Of a stretch of 64,000 nucleotides of DNA, positions 26,401 through 39,800 are shown one piece after another. The DNA lies in the NCBI RefSeq assembly GCF_000224145.3, contig NW_004190444.2, forward strand, positions 113,408-177,407. The letters run 5' to 3'. The notes under the pieces were generated by a model. That model did not search any database. It saw only the letters and a program-made list of their open reading frames with translations, and was not told the DNA's origin. The stretch comes from Ciona intestinalis (Eukaryota > Chordata > Ascidiacea > Phlebobranchia > Cionidae). Position 1 is the first letter of the stretch. Each line of letters begins with the position of its first letter. The translations under genes were made by a program, and so were the position numbers.

Positions 26401-27557
26401 NNNNNNNNNNNNNNNTTTAAGTTGATTTTTACGGCCTAAATCGTTTAGAATGCAATGCAGGGATAAAACATTGTCTGTTTAGCAGTACTGCAGTAATATT
26501 GTTTGTTTAACTGAATTCTTATGCAGTAATAGAGAGGGTAAACCAAACTCGCGTTAGCAAAAAATAATAACAGGCTTTCCAGAAATATACGTATCGTATT
26601 ATGTTTTAAGTCTGCCTAACCGGTGTTGTAACTATAAGTGATGTAACAAAATATCGTGGCAATTAATATGAACGTGAAACAACGAACGTTTGTTAAAAGT
26701 TCCTGTGCGGCAAATTTGAATAGGAAAGTCGGTATTATGACGTAAATAATCAACGTGTGAATCCCTACTATGACGTAACAAACATTCTGCTTGTCTGAGT
26801 AAATCCTGCGTAAATAATGACTTTATTACGCGTAGCATAGATTAATGTTGCTACCGCGGGCAAATGCAAGTGGTGAATTAAAACTTACGGGTTGATTTAC
26901 GCACATATTAATACGGCGCTTTGCAACTATTAGTTAAACATTTTCTTGCGAACACCCCCGTCAGAATAATCCTAGATCCGCCTATGCTGTGCATATTATA
27001 ATTAGCACTTACTTTTCACGTGAAGCGCCAACATCTCTTTGATATTTATTCTCAAACGACATAGTTGGACCCACATAACCCCCTTCTTCCCTCGTAAATT
27101 GCCCCATGCCCTCTTGCATCGCACCACACTCATCACAAACCTGGGATAATGGGTAGTATTACATCATAATGCAACATTAATTCAAATATACTAGTTATGT
27201 ATTGGCATAATTTTATATCTTTGCAGAAGTATTATACAGTAGTATTGTGGGGCAAGATGGGATACCATTAGCACATAATATCCCATATAGTACTGTGGGG
27301 TAAGATGGATACCATTAGCACATAATATCCCATATATTACTGTGGGGCAAGATGGATACCGTTAGCGCATAATATCCCATATTTCCTGGTTGTGTTTTTA
27401 ACATTTAACAAACATATAAGCAATATATATATTATATATCGAAACAAAAATATGTTTTTATTTTAACACAAACATTACAAAAGCAACGCACCATTGTGAT
27501 TTGCGCTCCGACACTATCCTCCACCAGGTGTCCTACTTTACACGACGGACAATCCAT
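23436..27557 (-). CDS. BRF2: BRF2, TFIIB-related factor for RNA polymerase III type 3 promoters (interrupted by gap)
   Basis: BRF2 joins TBP and BDP1 on TATA-containing Pol III promoters such as U6. Exons found: 27557-27492 (MDCPSCKVGHLVEDS), 27140-27013 (VCDECGAMQEGMGQF; with the first exon a C-x2-C/C-x2-C zinc ribbon), then 25556-25468, 25076-24948 (KAKEIIEVLELMFITTGRKR..), 24629-24516 (RCITLETFCKRNDFRYERI, second cyclin repeat), a short uncertain exon near 24239-24193, and 23707-23436. The C-terminal exon has PRYLRHTPMRYVAPKRS and the BRF2 motif SENEIPESEMKDYIRTPEEV, which matches the human DSEIEQYLRTPQEV segment. The first cyclin repeat should lie in the N gap 25809-26415. The 24.2-kb exon has two possible donors; only the weaker one (GTTACA, exon end 24193) keeps phase with the last exon. 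PIGS is 359 bp upstream on the same strand. Confidence 0.88.
25809..26415. other. assembly gap
   Basis: About 607 N. The open frames crossing it are artefacts. It removes the middle exon or exons of BRF2. Confidence 0.99.
27235..27390. repeat. three tandem copies of the GTGGGGTAAGATGG element
   Basis: About 60-bp units start 'gtggggcaagatggga' and end 'cacataatatcccatat'. This is the end sequence of the MITE-like element seen complete at 63029-63123. It lies in the first BRF2 intron. Confidence 0.8.
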
Positions 27558-27916
27558 TTTAAAATTTCCTAAAAATCTAAAAAAGAATTAAATTTTCACG
27601 ATTTTGAAAAAAAAGTCACGAAAAATTCACTGTAGCAAAAAATGCATCATTAATAAAGTACGAGAAGAAAACAATGAAATCTGGCTCTATAGTGCCCACT
27701 AGTGGTGCCATGGTGGTGCTTGCATCTTAATGTGGCATGCAATCAACAGAAAATTTGAACAAAAGATTGGTATATGGGAAATGTCAGAGCTTTAAGAAAC
27801 TGTCAGTTTTCATTGGTGAAATAATACGAACATTTTTACCAGAAGAGCAATTTCTCACACTATGTTATTGCCTGGTAGCAAAATCAACAGGACAACAACT
27901 GCTATTAATGATGTCA

Positions 27917-29536
27917 CTATTCTACTTTTGATTTGTCACAACTGTCCTTGTTTTTATATCGTTTATAAACAAATACTAAAGAAACAAGAACAGGCAAACT
28001 TATTGGCAAAAATAGCGGAACATAAATCGCAAACTTTTGATCCTCAGGAAAATACAATAACTCTAATAGCGATGGATGGAAGAAAGCTGATTGTGATGAA
28101 ACAAATGCGTCACGTGAAGATGACATCGCTCTTGTTAAATTTCCGACCGAGATCGCTTGTTTCGCTTCAACGATCGCAGCGACCGATTGGAAAACGGAAT
28201 CTGCGACATCGTCGTTAATTATGATGTTGTCGATTTGGTGTAGAAGTTTTTCTAGAGACCCAAGGGTATTCGTAGATGTAGCGACGTTTTCAACCGACCG
28301 AAGTCGCAGCAAATAATCCGTTTCCCACCCAGTGATCCCCGGCCACGTGGGCGGCTTGAAAATCACTTGTTTGTCAATGTTTGGGTAATTATTACGCAAT
28401 CCTACAAGTGTTCGTAGATTGGTGAGAAAAGTTGGCATTACGGAATCTAAATCCACCTCTCTGGCTCCTTCTTGAGGATTGTATATTGTCATGCCACCCC
28501 AGCGGGGCAAAAGAAAGTTGTTACTTTTCGAAGGCGAACCGTCACCTTTCTGTATATATAAGGGGTTGTTTGAAATATCTGTCAAATAAAGGACAAAGTT
28601 GAGAGTAGGAAAAGTTGATAAATGTGAACCTAGTCGACTTTCTATTGAGTTTATTATGTTAGAAAGCTGATTGCCTTGTAAGTAATGGTATTTCACTTCA
28701 TTAGTCGTCGAGTTTTTCATTATTTTGGGTCGAACACGAAGTTTAGTTGAGTAGAGGACTTGGGATGAGATGTGGAAATGAAAGATCGGTTTCAATTCCT
28801 CCAAGATCGGAGTTATGTGCTCCAAGATTGCCCTTTCTACATCCCAAGTCATCTTTTCTGCATCCGGACATAGAAGAGTAAAGATCACTTCAAACTCGGA
28901 GCTAGGAGGAACCATCTTCATCAGCTCCTCATCTTTCCTCCCACTTCCTCCTTCTTTGCGGATGTTCGCGACAACTTCCTCCAACATTTCTTCACCCACG
29001 ACCCCCTGTTTTAAAACTTCAACCAAAATTTTTCCAAATTCGTCTAAATTTTCAGTCTTTCTTCCAATTTGAGCCGAAATTTCACGATTTGTTTCAACAT
29101 TTATTTTAAAATCGTCAAAATTGCCACAACTTACTGCAACTCTTATAGTACCAGCCACTTCCCCTTCCAACCCCAAATCCACCGATTTTGGCGAGTAAGT
29201 TACATTATACTTCACAAATATCGGCTTAGCTGAAACAGATCCGCCAAAGTTTCCAAAATAATCCTCCAATTTTGACTTAACTGCTTCAAAATCGCAATTG
29301 TCAGCCACAACAACATTAACATTAATTCCGACCTTTAAACCAGCGTCTTGATTTAATTCAGCTATTTCAGTGAACGGCAGATTTGCCCTGTAAACTTTGG
29401 TCGTGTTCCACCATATTGGAACCCCAAGAACGACAAAAATTAATCCAGTTGCAACTGCTGCAATACTTTGCGTTTTTTTGCTGTTAAAATCATCCGAATC
29501 ATAAGAACTGCGACTCCCAAACATTCTAAAACTCAC
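27917..29536 (-). CDS. PIGS: PIGS, GPI transamidase subunit
   Basis: A complete single-exon gene of 539 codons; human PIGS has 555 residues. PIGS is a core subunit of the ER GPI-transamidase (with PIGK, GPAA1, PIGT, PIGU), which attaches GPI to proteins. An N-terminal TM is at ~25-43 (VATGLIFVVLGVPIWW) and the conserved NTTKVYRANLPFTEI follows. Mid-protein family words are SRLGSHLSTFPTLNFVLYL, SPSKSNNFLLPRWGGMTIYN, LRLRSVENVATSTNTLGSL and DNIIINDDVA. The C-terminal TM is preceded by LLELLYFPEDQKFAIYVPLF and ends in a short Lys-rich tail. The large loop is lumenal in the family. The first Met (MSFRMFG) is used; a second Met four residues on is possible. Confidence 0.96.
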   Translation of the reverse strand: MSFRMFGSRSSYDSDDFNSKKTQSIAAVATGLIFVVLGVPIWWNTTKVYRANLPFTEIAELNQDAGLKVGINVNVVVADNCDFEAVKSKLEDYFGNFGGSVSAKPIFVKYNVTYSPKSVDLGLEGEVAGTIRVAVSCGNFDDFKINVETNREISAQIGRKTENLDEFGKILVEVLKQGVVGEEMLEEVVANIRKEGGSGRKDEELMKMVPPSSEFEVIFTLLCPDAEKMTWDVERAILEHITPILEELKPIFHFHISSQVLYSTKLRVRPKIMKNSTTNEVKYHYLQGNQLSNIINSIESRLGSHLSTFPTLNFVLYLTDISNNPLYIQKGDGSPSKSNNFLLPRWGGMTIYNPQEGAREVDLDSVMPTFLTNLRTLVGLRNNYPNIDKQVIFKPPTWPGITGWETDYLLRLRSVENVATSTNTLGSLEKLLHQIDNIIINDDVADSVFQSVAAIVEAKQAISVGNLTRAMSSSRDAFVSSQSAFFHPSLLELLYFPEDQKFAIYVPLFLPISLPVLVSLVFVYKRYKNKDSCDKSKVE

Positions 29537-30836
29537 TAGCGTTACCTAAAAGTAAAAAATGTTACTAAATGACATTATTCATTGTAAAAATACCAACAAA
29601 AACGTATTCCAAACGACTTTTATAATTATTATTTTTTAAATCGTCTGAAAATCGTTTGGGGGTTTTTCCCTTCCTCGGAATTCGAGTTTCTAGAATAATT
29701 TGTTTCTTTTTGGGGAGCGCGATTTGTGTTTACAATTAACAAACTACACAACACATTCATTATTTTGACACCTTTTTAAGATTTTAAAACATTTTTTTAC
29801 TAATCATAAAAAGACAATGCGATTTTGGAATTTGCATTATGACGTCATAATCTCAAGACAATCGGCCAATAAGAAATTGAAATATTTCTACAGTTGGATT
29901 CATAATAAGTATTAGTTACGTCACACATGGTTACAATCGTCAAAATAAATATTGTTTGGTCACTATTATAAATTGAATTATGAATCACAATCGGTCAAGT
30001 ATCTACTTCGTAAAATCGGCCACTTGTGACGTAATAATAATCAATATTTACAATTAGTGGAATTGTTTCGATTCAAAAATTTGAACAAAGTCATGATTTT
30101 CCAACTCCTTTAACCAATTTTTGAAATTCATAAACAATTAAACGTCTTGTTTTAATTGATATCTTAATGTTAACCCAAGATCGGTATATAAGCATAGGAA
30201 AGAGTAGGGGAAGATGGGACACTTTTTTTCTGTTTTCTCGTCTCATTTGGTGGTAAACAAAGATCATTCAAAGAATTATAAAACCGTATCTTCACGACTC
30301 CCATAGACCGTTGTTAATTGTTTAAAACACGATTAGGACATTTACATATTATGTGCTAAAGCTGTACCGTCTCCCCCCACCCTACTATATATGAACAGCA
30401 AATTGGACAACCATAAATATTATAAAAAATCTGTGCATATATAGCATATTTATTCTACTTTTTATTTTTTTTAATAAATTGCGAGATAGACATCCAAAAA
30501 CTAATTTTTAAGTACTTGAATAGATTTAACAAAGCTGAAAAGTGGCTTGCAGTTTTGAGTTCTCCGAATAAACTGGGAAGCCGAAACACATCTTAAAAAT
30601 TCCCGTTGTTATGGAAACAATCAGGGATATTAGCCCCATATGGTTGCCCTGTAAGATTTATAACGTGATGAAATAACTTATGTTTGTATACGGATAGTGG
30701 TGTATTCAATGTAAATATATGTTAGCACTTAACATTAATGCTCGTTTATTTCAAGCACATATTTAAGTGGGCACCGCATCGTATAAAAGCAGCGATGATC
30801 AAATATTTTATTATTTCGTTAACAAACAAGCAAAGG
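29537..30836. promoter_or_regulatory. divergent promoter region of PIGS (-) and the CUB/EGF gene (+)
   Basis: No exon is visible. A MITE-like element with inverted ends lies at ~30209-30388 ('taggggaagatgggacac' ... 'gtctccccccaccctacta'). A TATA box for the plus-strand gene is at 30782. Confidence 0.5.
30782..30788 (+). promoter_or_regulatory. TATA box of the CUB/EGF receptor gene
   Basis: A clear TATAAAA 49 bp before the ATG at 30837. Transcription starting ~30 bp downstream would give a very short 5' leader (around 25 nt). An upstream ATG at 30794 is out of frame. Confidence 0.55.
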
Positions 30837-33800
30837 ATGAGACATTTAACTTATTTTGTGTTATTATGGTTGTTGTTCTTATTTACATCGGGTAATTAGA
30901 TTAATTAGTAACTATTTGTTTTTAACTACATATTTTACGTTGTAATGACTAATATTAGTCAGAAATTGTGAAAATAGCAACGTGACGGAATAAAATGTGA
31001 CGTATAACCTATAATGACGTGATAATATCAATATGACGTCATAACTTTATGACGCAGGTAACTGCCAAGAAGGAGAGGAAGGCGGTGGCGAGGGCGGGGA
31101 AAATGAGGGGGGCGAAGGAGAGGAGGAAGGCCCCACCGAACCCCCACCCACTAAACGCCCTTGTCAGGAGGAATTCTATTCACCCAGGGGGGAGGTGAAG
31201 ACATTGAATTACCCAAACCCTTACCCGAATAATGAAAACTGCGTCTACAGGATATTTACAGACAAGATTGTAAATGTAAGTAACTTAGAAGTAAAAAAAA
31301 ACGGAAAGAATGTTTTCTCTTTCTTGTGACTTAATAAAAGCATAACGTGCTAAATTATGCAATTTCTCGTTTGAGAAAGTCATGAGCAGTAAAATGGTGG
31401 TCGTTTAAAAATGCTGTGGTACCGTGGGGTAAGATGGAAAAGGTTATGGTCATTCGCGACTTTGAAGACGTATTAAATCGACCTTGGCTTAAACACTAGG
31501 AATTTTAAAATAAAAATAAACATACGTGTTTCATCTCTGTATGGTCTTCTCCAGTCTAGTTTACCGTCAACAGATCGGCAATTTACGCAGCAATTTTCTT
31601 ATAAATAAGTTTAAGGTCTCTATGCTGTTGCATCATTTTATAATGTGTTTGTGTTTACGGGGCATTCCCATGAGCGCGGGTTTTTCCAATTTCTATAGTT
31701 ACCAACGTAAACTAAATATTGCTATAACTTATTCATTTACTAAAATAACAACGAAACACGAGAGTTATTAGCCCGCAATGTTAAGTTACAACACAAATGG
31801 GTAATGTACATACCTTGACAGTAAGCATGGGGCAAAAAAAACCGCCCATAAAGTTACATACGTGTAACTCGTAAGCGGGCACGACCGCACGAGGTGTATG
31901 AAACAGAACACCCGTGTTATAACGACTGTCGTTGCCCTGCCATGTGAGGATAAATAAATTCATGCATTCAAACTTTAACCAACTCCTGACTTCAGGTTAA
32001 CTTCAGCAGATTCTCATTAGAGTATGACGTAAATTGTCGATATGATTATATCCAATACGTGTTCGACGCAACAAACAATAGAGATTTAAGTAAATCTAAA
32101 AGGTAAAAACAAAGAATTGAAACCGGAAATTAATAAAAATAAAAAAGTTTTTAACTTTTCAATAAAAAAAAATTTCTCAAATTTGCGTTTTCAAAAAATT
32201 CCACAAAACACAAAATTTCCGGTTTAAATTCGATATTTTTTTCTTTTTCTTTAATTTTTATTCGTCTGAAGGTTGTGTTTGAGTCGTTTGCTGTGGAAGA
32301 AACCGAAGATTGCAATTATGATTTTCTAAACATAATTTTTAACGCAACTTCCCCTAATGCTAAACCGAACAGGTATTCTGCAGCTTGTAGTTTACGCTGT
32401 GGCTGAAACATGGGTTATTTAGGGGTAAATGGGGAATACCCTTGACTTAAAACCTTTCACCCCTCATTCCCAGCAATAGAAGCTCTGACTTGATAAAAAT
32501 ACTGCTAATTTTTTTTCAAAAATCGCATTTTTTTTGCATTTAAGTATAAAATTAAATTATAAAAAAAGTTTTTTTTCTTAATTATTTTGCCTTTTTTTAG
32601 TTGTAATTTCGTTTCAAATGAGATATTATCAAGTCAAGCGCTTGTAGAAACATAGAAAGCTTATATAATGGCGTAGAGCATTATAGAAATAACATAAACA
32701 AACATGCTTTCCGTTAAACGCGATTACAACTAAAATATTAAAACCATGATCCATATTTTTGAACCAACTCACCAAAACTGTTGGCATCACCATTGCATGT
32801 AAAAGACATTGCTTCTACTCGCTTTGCTTGTATATTATAATTACATATATTGTTACATGCAGTGTAATATGACATTACAACTAATTGACACTGGTTACAA
32901 AATTCATCTATAAATCTTTACATACTGTTTCATACTACAATGGATGTCATCCCTTTGAAACTAATTACAAAATGCCTTGTGTGTTTATATTGTTAAATAC
33001 TACAATTTATAACATGGCAACACTATAAAATAACAATAACAACCCCATATTCAACGAATGCACGATATAAATAACCACAAACCCAGATTCTGTGGCAATG
33101 GTTCGGACGAAATCAAAACTTTACAATATTTATCGATAAATCTTTACGTATTGCTGCATATTACATACATTATGCATTATATTTCCACCACTATAACCCC
33201 CCAGGTTCTGTGGGAATGGTTTGGACAAAATCAACGGAGGTCGACTCAGAGGACCTGGTCCCCTTATCATGGTGTTCGTAAGCGATGACTCAGCTGCTGA
33301 GTCAGGGTTCAAATTCTCGTTCGAATGTAAGTTTATCATATAGTAGGGTGGGGGAAGATGGGACACTTTTCATTCTATTTTCTCATCCAATTTAATAGTA
33401 AACAAAGAAAATTCAAAGAATTATAAAACCGTATCCTCACAACTCTCATAGACCATTGTTAATTGTTTGAAATTTATCGGACAACTTTTTATTTAATATT
33501 TTAACAATGAAAAGAAGGGAATTAGCAGAAAAAAGGCAGTTGTTAAACTTGCTATGAATAGAAAATATGGCAAATGGCGTCATTTAAAAAAGGAAGCTGT
33601 TAAATCTTAATTCCAAACAAGTGTGAAACTATTTTTTTGTGACAAATACGTTGGTTTTATATTAAGATAAGTTCTGTTATAGGTGTGTCTCATTGAAGAC
33701 CTCACACTTATAGGATCTGTTTGATTTAATGAATGTATGCAACTTATATATCTTTACGTTAATTCAATTCATATCTTTTCACAGTTGAGTTGACAGGACC

Positions 33801-36800
33801 TGACCCTTGTGAGTCCAACCCATGTCAACACGACGGCGAATGTGAATCTCATCCTGATTATTACACGTGCAAATGTTCTGATGGGTTTGCTGGGATTAAT
33901 TGTGAAATAGGTAACCTTAAGCTTGCTACAGACAAGTTTAGTTATACACCTCATGCCAAATTGTCCGCCATACAGAAAACAATCACCCACAAAGTTATAA
34001 CGTCGTAGCTTATAAGGGGGCACCAGGTGTATGAAACAGAACACCCGTGTTATAACGACTGTCATTGCCCCGCCATGCGTGGATAAATAAGTTACATATG
34101 TGGTAACTCATAGGCGGGCACGAGGTGTATGAAACAGAACACCCGTGTTATAACGACTGTGGTTGCCCCGCCATGTGAGGATAAATAAGTTACATATGTG
34201 GTAACTCATAAGCGGGCACGAGGTGTATGAAACAGAACACCCGTGTTATAACGACTGTCGTTTTCCACCATGCGAGGATAAATAAGTTACATACGTGGTA
34301 ACTGGTAAGCAGGCACGAGGTGTATGAAATAGAACACCCGTGTTATAACGACTGTCGTTGCCCGCCATGCGAGGATAAATAAGTTAAACTCTTTATTCAT
34401 TCATACACACACAGTGCATGATACTCACATAATAACACATATTGCGTCCCCAGATATGGATGAATGTGCATCCTACCCATGCAAACACGGGGGAACTTGT
34501 GTGGACGGGGTGCGGGATTATACATGCGATTGTTTGGAGGGGTTCACAGGGAAGGATTGTGAAACACGTGAGTATTTTTGTGTCAACGTAGGAGCTTGGA
34601 TAACTTATCTATGATTCTTCCTTCCAATTACGTTTTAATTAAATGAATTAATGAATGTAAATTTAGCTCAATATTAGTAAACTTATATGTATTGTAGGTT
34701 TGGCACGCTTTTATTTACATAGTTTTTACCCGCAGCGTAATATTAGAACTGTCGTTTTTCTGCTTATTTTCTTTTTGTTGTGGTTACTATTTAATTTGAT
34801 CTTCGCTATCGTACTTGAAGAGATAATTAATAAATTATGTTATGAATCATCTTTCTTTCCAGCTCCAGATTTCTGTGCGTCCAATCCTTGTGAAAACGGA
34901 GGACTTTGCGTGAATCGCAATGTCGATTTTGTGTGTTCGTGTCCGAGGGACTTCATGGGGGAGAAATGTGAAGAGCCAGGTAATAGGATTTCTATGTTTG
35001 TGGTATGATTATGAGGAGTAGTATGATTTCTATGTATGTATCTTTAGGCAAGACACTTGACGGCAATTGCTCCAACCCAGTGGTCACTAATGTGTTGTCT
35101 AAATTATCAGCCATACAGGAAAAAATCACCTAAAAAAGTTTTTCCTGTTCTTTCACTAAACCCATTATTACATCACAGTCCCTACTCCCTCCCCTCCTCC
35201 CACCCCTGCTCCTACTACTCCTGCTCCCACACAACCAGAACCAACAGAGCCAGCCAAGAATAAACCAGGTTCTAAATAATTTTGTTTATAATAATTACTT
35301 TAGTTTTATTAAAAATATTTTAAACTATATAAATGATACGAATGTCAGAAAACATAATTAACGTAAACCATTTAAGATTATATAAGCAAGATAATGATGA
35401 AGATACATACATTATTTATCTTCATAGAACACGATCTCTCGGTGGTAACTAATTACACTAAGTAATTTATATAATTATAATAATTAATATTTTTACAGCA
35501 CCAGAAGTTACAACCCAGCCCCCCTCGCCCGCACCAAAGGAAGATGAAAAAGGTAGAAATTTATTTCAAGAATTATTTTTCCTTATATGCAAGGTTGAGT
35601 TATAACACGAGTGTTGCACACCATACATGGTGGCTTCATACACCTCATGCTCGCTGTCAAGTTATAACACGAGTGTTGCACACCATACATGGTGGCTTCA
35701 TACACCTCATGCTCACTGTCGAGTTATAACACGAGTGTTGCACACCATACATGGTGGCTTCATACACCTCATGCTCGCTGTCAAGTTATAACACGAGTGT
35801 TGCACACCATACATGGTGGCTTCATACACCTCATGCTCACTGTCAAGTTATAACACGAGTGTTGCACACCATACATGGTGGCTTCATACACCTCATGCTC
35901 GCTGTCGAGTTATAACACGAGTGTTGCACACCATACATGGTGGCTTCATACACCTCATGCTCACTGTCGAGTTATAACACGAGTGTTGCACACCATACAT
36001 GGTGGCTTCATACACCTCATGCTCTGTGAGTTATAACACGAGTGTTGCACACCATACATGGTGGCTTCATACACCTCATGCTCGCTGTCAAGTTATAACA
36101 CGAGTGTTGCACACCATACATGGTGGCTTCATACACCTCATGCTCACTGTCAAGTTATAACACGAGTGTTGCACACCATACATGGTGGCTTCATACACCT
36201 CATGCTCGCTGTCAAGTCATAACACGAGTGTTGCACACCATACATGGTGGCTTCATACACCTCATGCTCACTGTCGAGTTATAACACGAGTGTTGCACAC
36301 CATACATGGTGGCTTCATACACCTTGTTGAGTTATAACACGAGTGTTGCACACCATACATGGTGGCTTCATACACCTCATGCTCACTGCTGTAAAATGAA
36401 GCTTAATGTTTGGAACCATGAGGTGCACAACGCCCAACATAAATATATTAACACGGGGAAGCAGCACCAGCCGACCATGAACCTCATCCACCTGGAGATG
36501 CAAAGTAAGGTTGTTTTGTTTAAAGATATATATATAGGACTTCACCTATATAGAACAACACCTTCATTCATATACAATGTTGGGGTAACATGCTAACTTT
36601 GGCTTAAATCTCTTGCGAAAAAGACAGTCGTTATAACACGGGTTTTCATACACCTCGTGCCAACTTACGCGTTACCACGTTATTACTTTGTGGGCAACTA
36701 GTTTTTGGGGAGGATTTTTAATTTTTTTTTTTATGTATGGCTGACAATTTGGATAACAGATTGGTGACCAATGGGTTGGAGCAGTAATTTGGTCTTTGTT

Positions 36801-39800
36801 ATCTAAAAGATAAATCACCTTCTCACCCCACAGCAACCATAGGACCTCTGTGATCATCGCTGTGATCCTCGTGCTCCTCGTCCTCTTCCTCTTGCTCGGG
36901 ATCTTTCTGTGGTATTGGTTCAAACTAAGGAAGGGAAACCCCCAGAAGAGAGAAAAGGAAGTGACACTCATTAATATGAAAACTAAGTCCGAACATGGGC
37001 AAGGTATAGAGATCTTATACAACATAGAAATGTTATATAACATAGAAATATTATATAACATTAAAATCATAAAGATTACAATAATAAAGGTAGAACTAAT
37101 TATCATGGCGAAGAGATGTATTATAACACCAGTACGACAGTCGTTAAAATACGCCAAGGTTAAAATAAATGAAAGAATGTTGGTTGATCATTTAATTGGG
37201 GGCAACTTCCACGCTTTTTAACTGACACTTTCCCCCTTCATCCAAAGCGTGTTTTAACGACTGTTGTTTTGCTGTTGATTTCCTTCTGTTCGTTGTTTTG
37301 ATTAATTTGATCTTCGCTATCGTATTCAAACAGATAAACACCATTATTTTATAGTATATCTATTTATATGTTATTTCTACTCAGGTCGTTCCGGTCATCG
37401 ATTATCGCGCACGACCTCGATCAACAGCGTTACTATGAAAGGGGATTCCCGGGATGGAAGATTGTTGAACAAACTGAAGAAAATGTCCGAGGATATTATT
37501 ATGGAAGAAGTGCCTGATGAAACGGTAATGTGCAACACTGGGTGTAAATATTAACTTTTGTTTGCGCAACACTGTGGTATGTGTTAGTGTTTGAAATGAT
37601 TTGCTATTCAGGAATTTGGGGGTAATGGGTGTTGGAAGTCTTTATCCAGTTCAAGTAACAGTAGTCTTTAACTGTTCCTAAATACTAGTATGCTAAGTTG
37701 GAAGTCTTTATCCAGTCACAGTAGTCTTTGACTGTTACTAATTAGAAGTCTTTATCTATTAGCTCTACACTTTGATGTTAACAGCACACCATGCACAATT
37801 CAAGTCCTGTATATTTCCAACCACTGCCACATCACCACAATCCATAGAAATAATATAAACAACAACATAGACATTATATAAAACACACACTGGTTGAGGC
37901 AAACGTAGAATACAGTAAAAATAGAAACATTATAAATAGAGCTGATTTGAACTTTAACAATGGGCCAACTCTAGCTTAAATCCCAAACCCTTGAGTCCCC
38001 ACCTCTCTTAAAGGGAACACGGACCTCTGCTCATGGTCTTGTTTGTTTTAGAGGCTGATTGCTACAAAGTGGTGTATAAAATAACAGATGTAAAAACATT
38101 AAACAAATTTAGGTTATTTTATTGATGGAGCAGGGGGCCACGGGTGTTGAGTGTCTCAACATGTGTGTAAAATTTATTTGAAATCATCAAGGTAAGGGGC
38201 CAACCATTTAGCATGGATATTATGTGTAATATATTAGAAAACACATAACATTTGTTATTCTTACCCAGAAGAACCGTCCTCCCCACCACATTCACCCCAG
38301 CAACCCTTACATTGCCCCGGTGTCATCAATACCAAACACCATACCTGATACTTCAAATTTAAGGTGGGTGTAAATGAATGTAACTTTGCGTTGCGTTATA
38401 TTTCTGTTATGTGTATGTTGTTGCAACCAAGTGTATTAGGTGTATGTTTCCAAGGTCTTGTTGCAATAGTTCAAACATTCCAAAAAACAAACTGGATCTT
38501 TCAGATATATATACGCACAAATAAATATTAACCTCATGCCCGCTTACAAGTTACCATGTATGTAAATTTGTAAGTGACTGTTTAAAAAAATATTAATTCA
38601 TTGAAAAATATCCGTAAATGTAGATGCTGTTGCAGTGTAGTGAGGTGTATGTTTATGTATGGAGAGGTACCACGTATGTTACTTATTTAACCTCGCATGG
38701 TGGGGCAATGACAATTGTTATAACACGAGTGTTCTGTTTCATACACCTCGTGCCCGCTTACAAGTTACCATGTATGTAACTTATTTATCCTCGCATGGTG
38801 GGGCAATGACAATTGTTATAACACGAGTGTTCTGTTTCATACACCTCGTGTGAGCATATTTTTGTTTTTTTTCTTAAAAAAATCCTGATTGCAAAAGTAT
38901 ACGTCACAAATTAATCAACATCCCTAATTAGCAATGATAAATTCTGATCAATAATTAATTTATCACCTGTTCAACTCGCAACAATTCGTTAAGAGTCATC
39001 TACTTTGTCATAAGTGCTATTATGACGTCATAATTAAGTGGAACGCGACTTCACAATGCCCATTATCAATTAATCCATCATTCTATGATGTCATAGTTGT
39101 TATTATTTGTTTTATAGGAAAATATCGATCCCAGTTTCGCAGCATGAACTCCATGGACTTGGTAACCATCGCATGGGTGAGCTTACTGAGCTACATAATA
39201 TAAATGGTTTCTTCCAATTATAACTTAATTTTTTATAAACTCAATATGAGGTATTTATTAATTTCTTTCAACAAATTGTAAATATATTTTTAACTCCAAG
39301 CGTGTTTTAACAACTGTAGTTTTGTCGCAATATCATGTCTTTTCATTTTAAATATCTCTAAATCTTCGCTACCGTAATCGAAGGGACAAATAAAAGTGAT
39401 TATTATTATTATGCTGCAATTAAGCTGTTATATCCACTTCTATTTAATATTTTTCTTGGGTAAAATTTTACCCATGGTGTGTTTTAACTTCCGTTGTTTT
39501 GCCCCTAAACCCCTTCTCTTCGTCGTTTTAATGAAATCATTGTCCGCTACCATATTTAAACATATAAACAAATTTTACTACTTTACATAACATAACTTTT
39601 ATATAGTACCCCCCTCGATGTTTGGGTAATAAACCTACATTCCATGCACGAATCATATTCATAGATATAATATAACTATTCTAACCATAGAAATCCCATA
39701 GGTCCCTTCCAACCGACCAACATTGCCCCGCACGATGCGATCGGGCTGCTTAATCAACTCAAGCAAAATAACAACAATAATATGGATTTCAAATCAGCTT

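Noticed and set aside
25726..26439. 237-codon open frame
   Set aside because: Nearly all of it is N; it spans the assembly gap.
28815..29072. 85-codon plus-strand frame
   Set aside because: Antisense shadow of PIGS.
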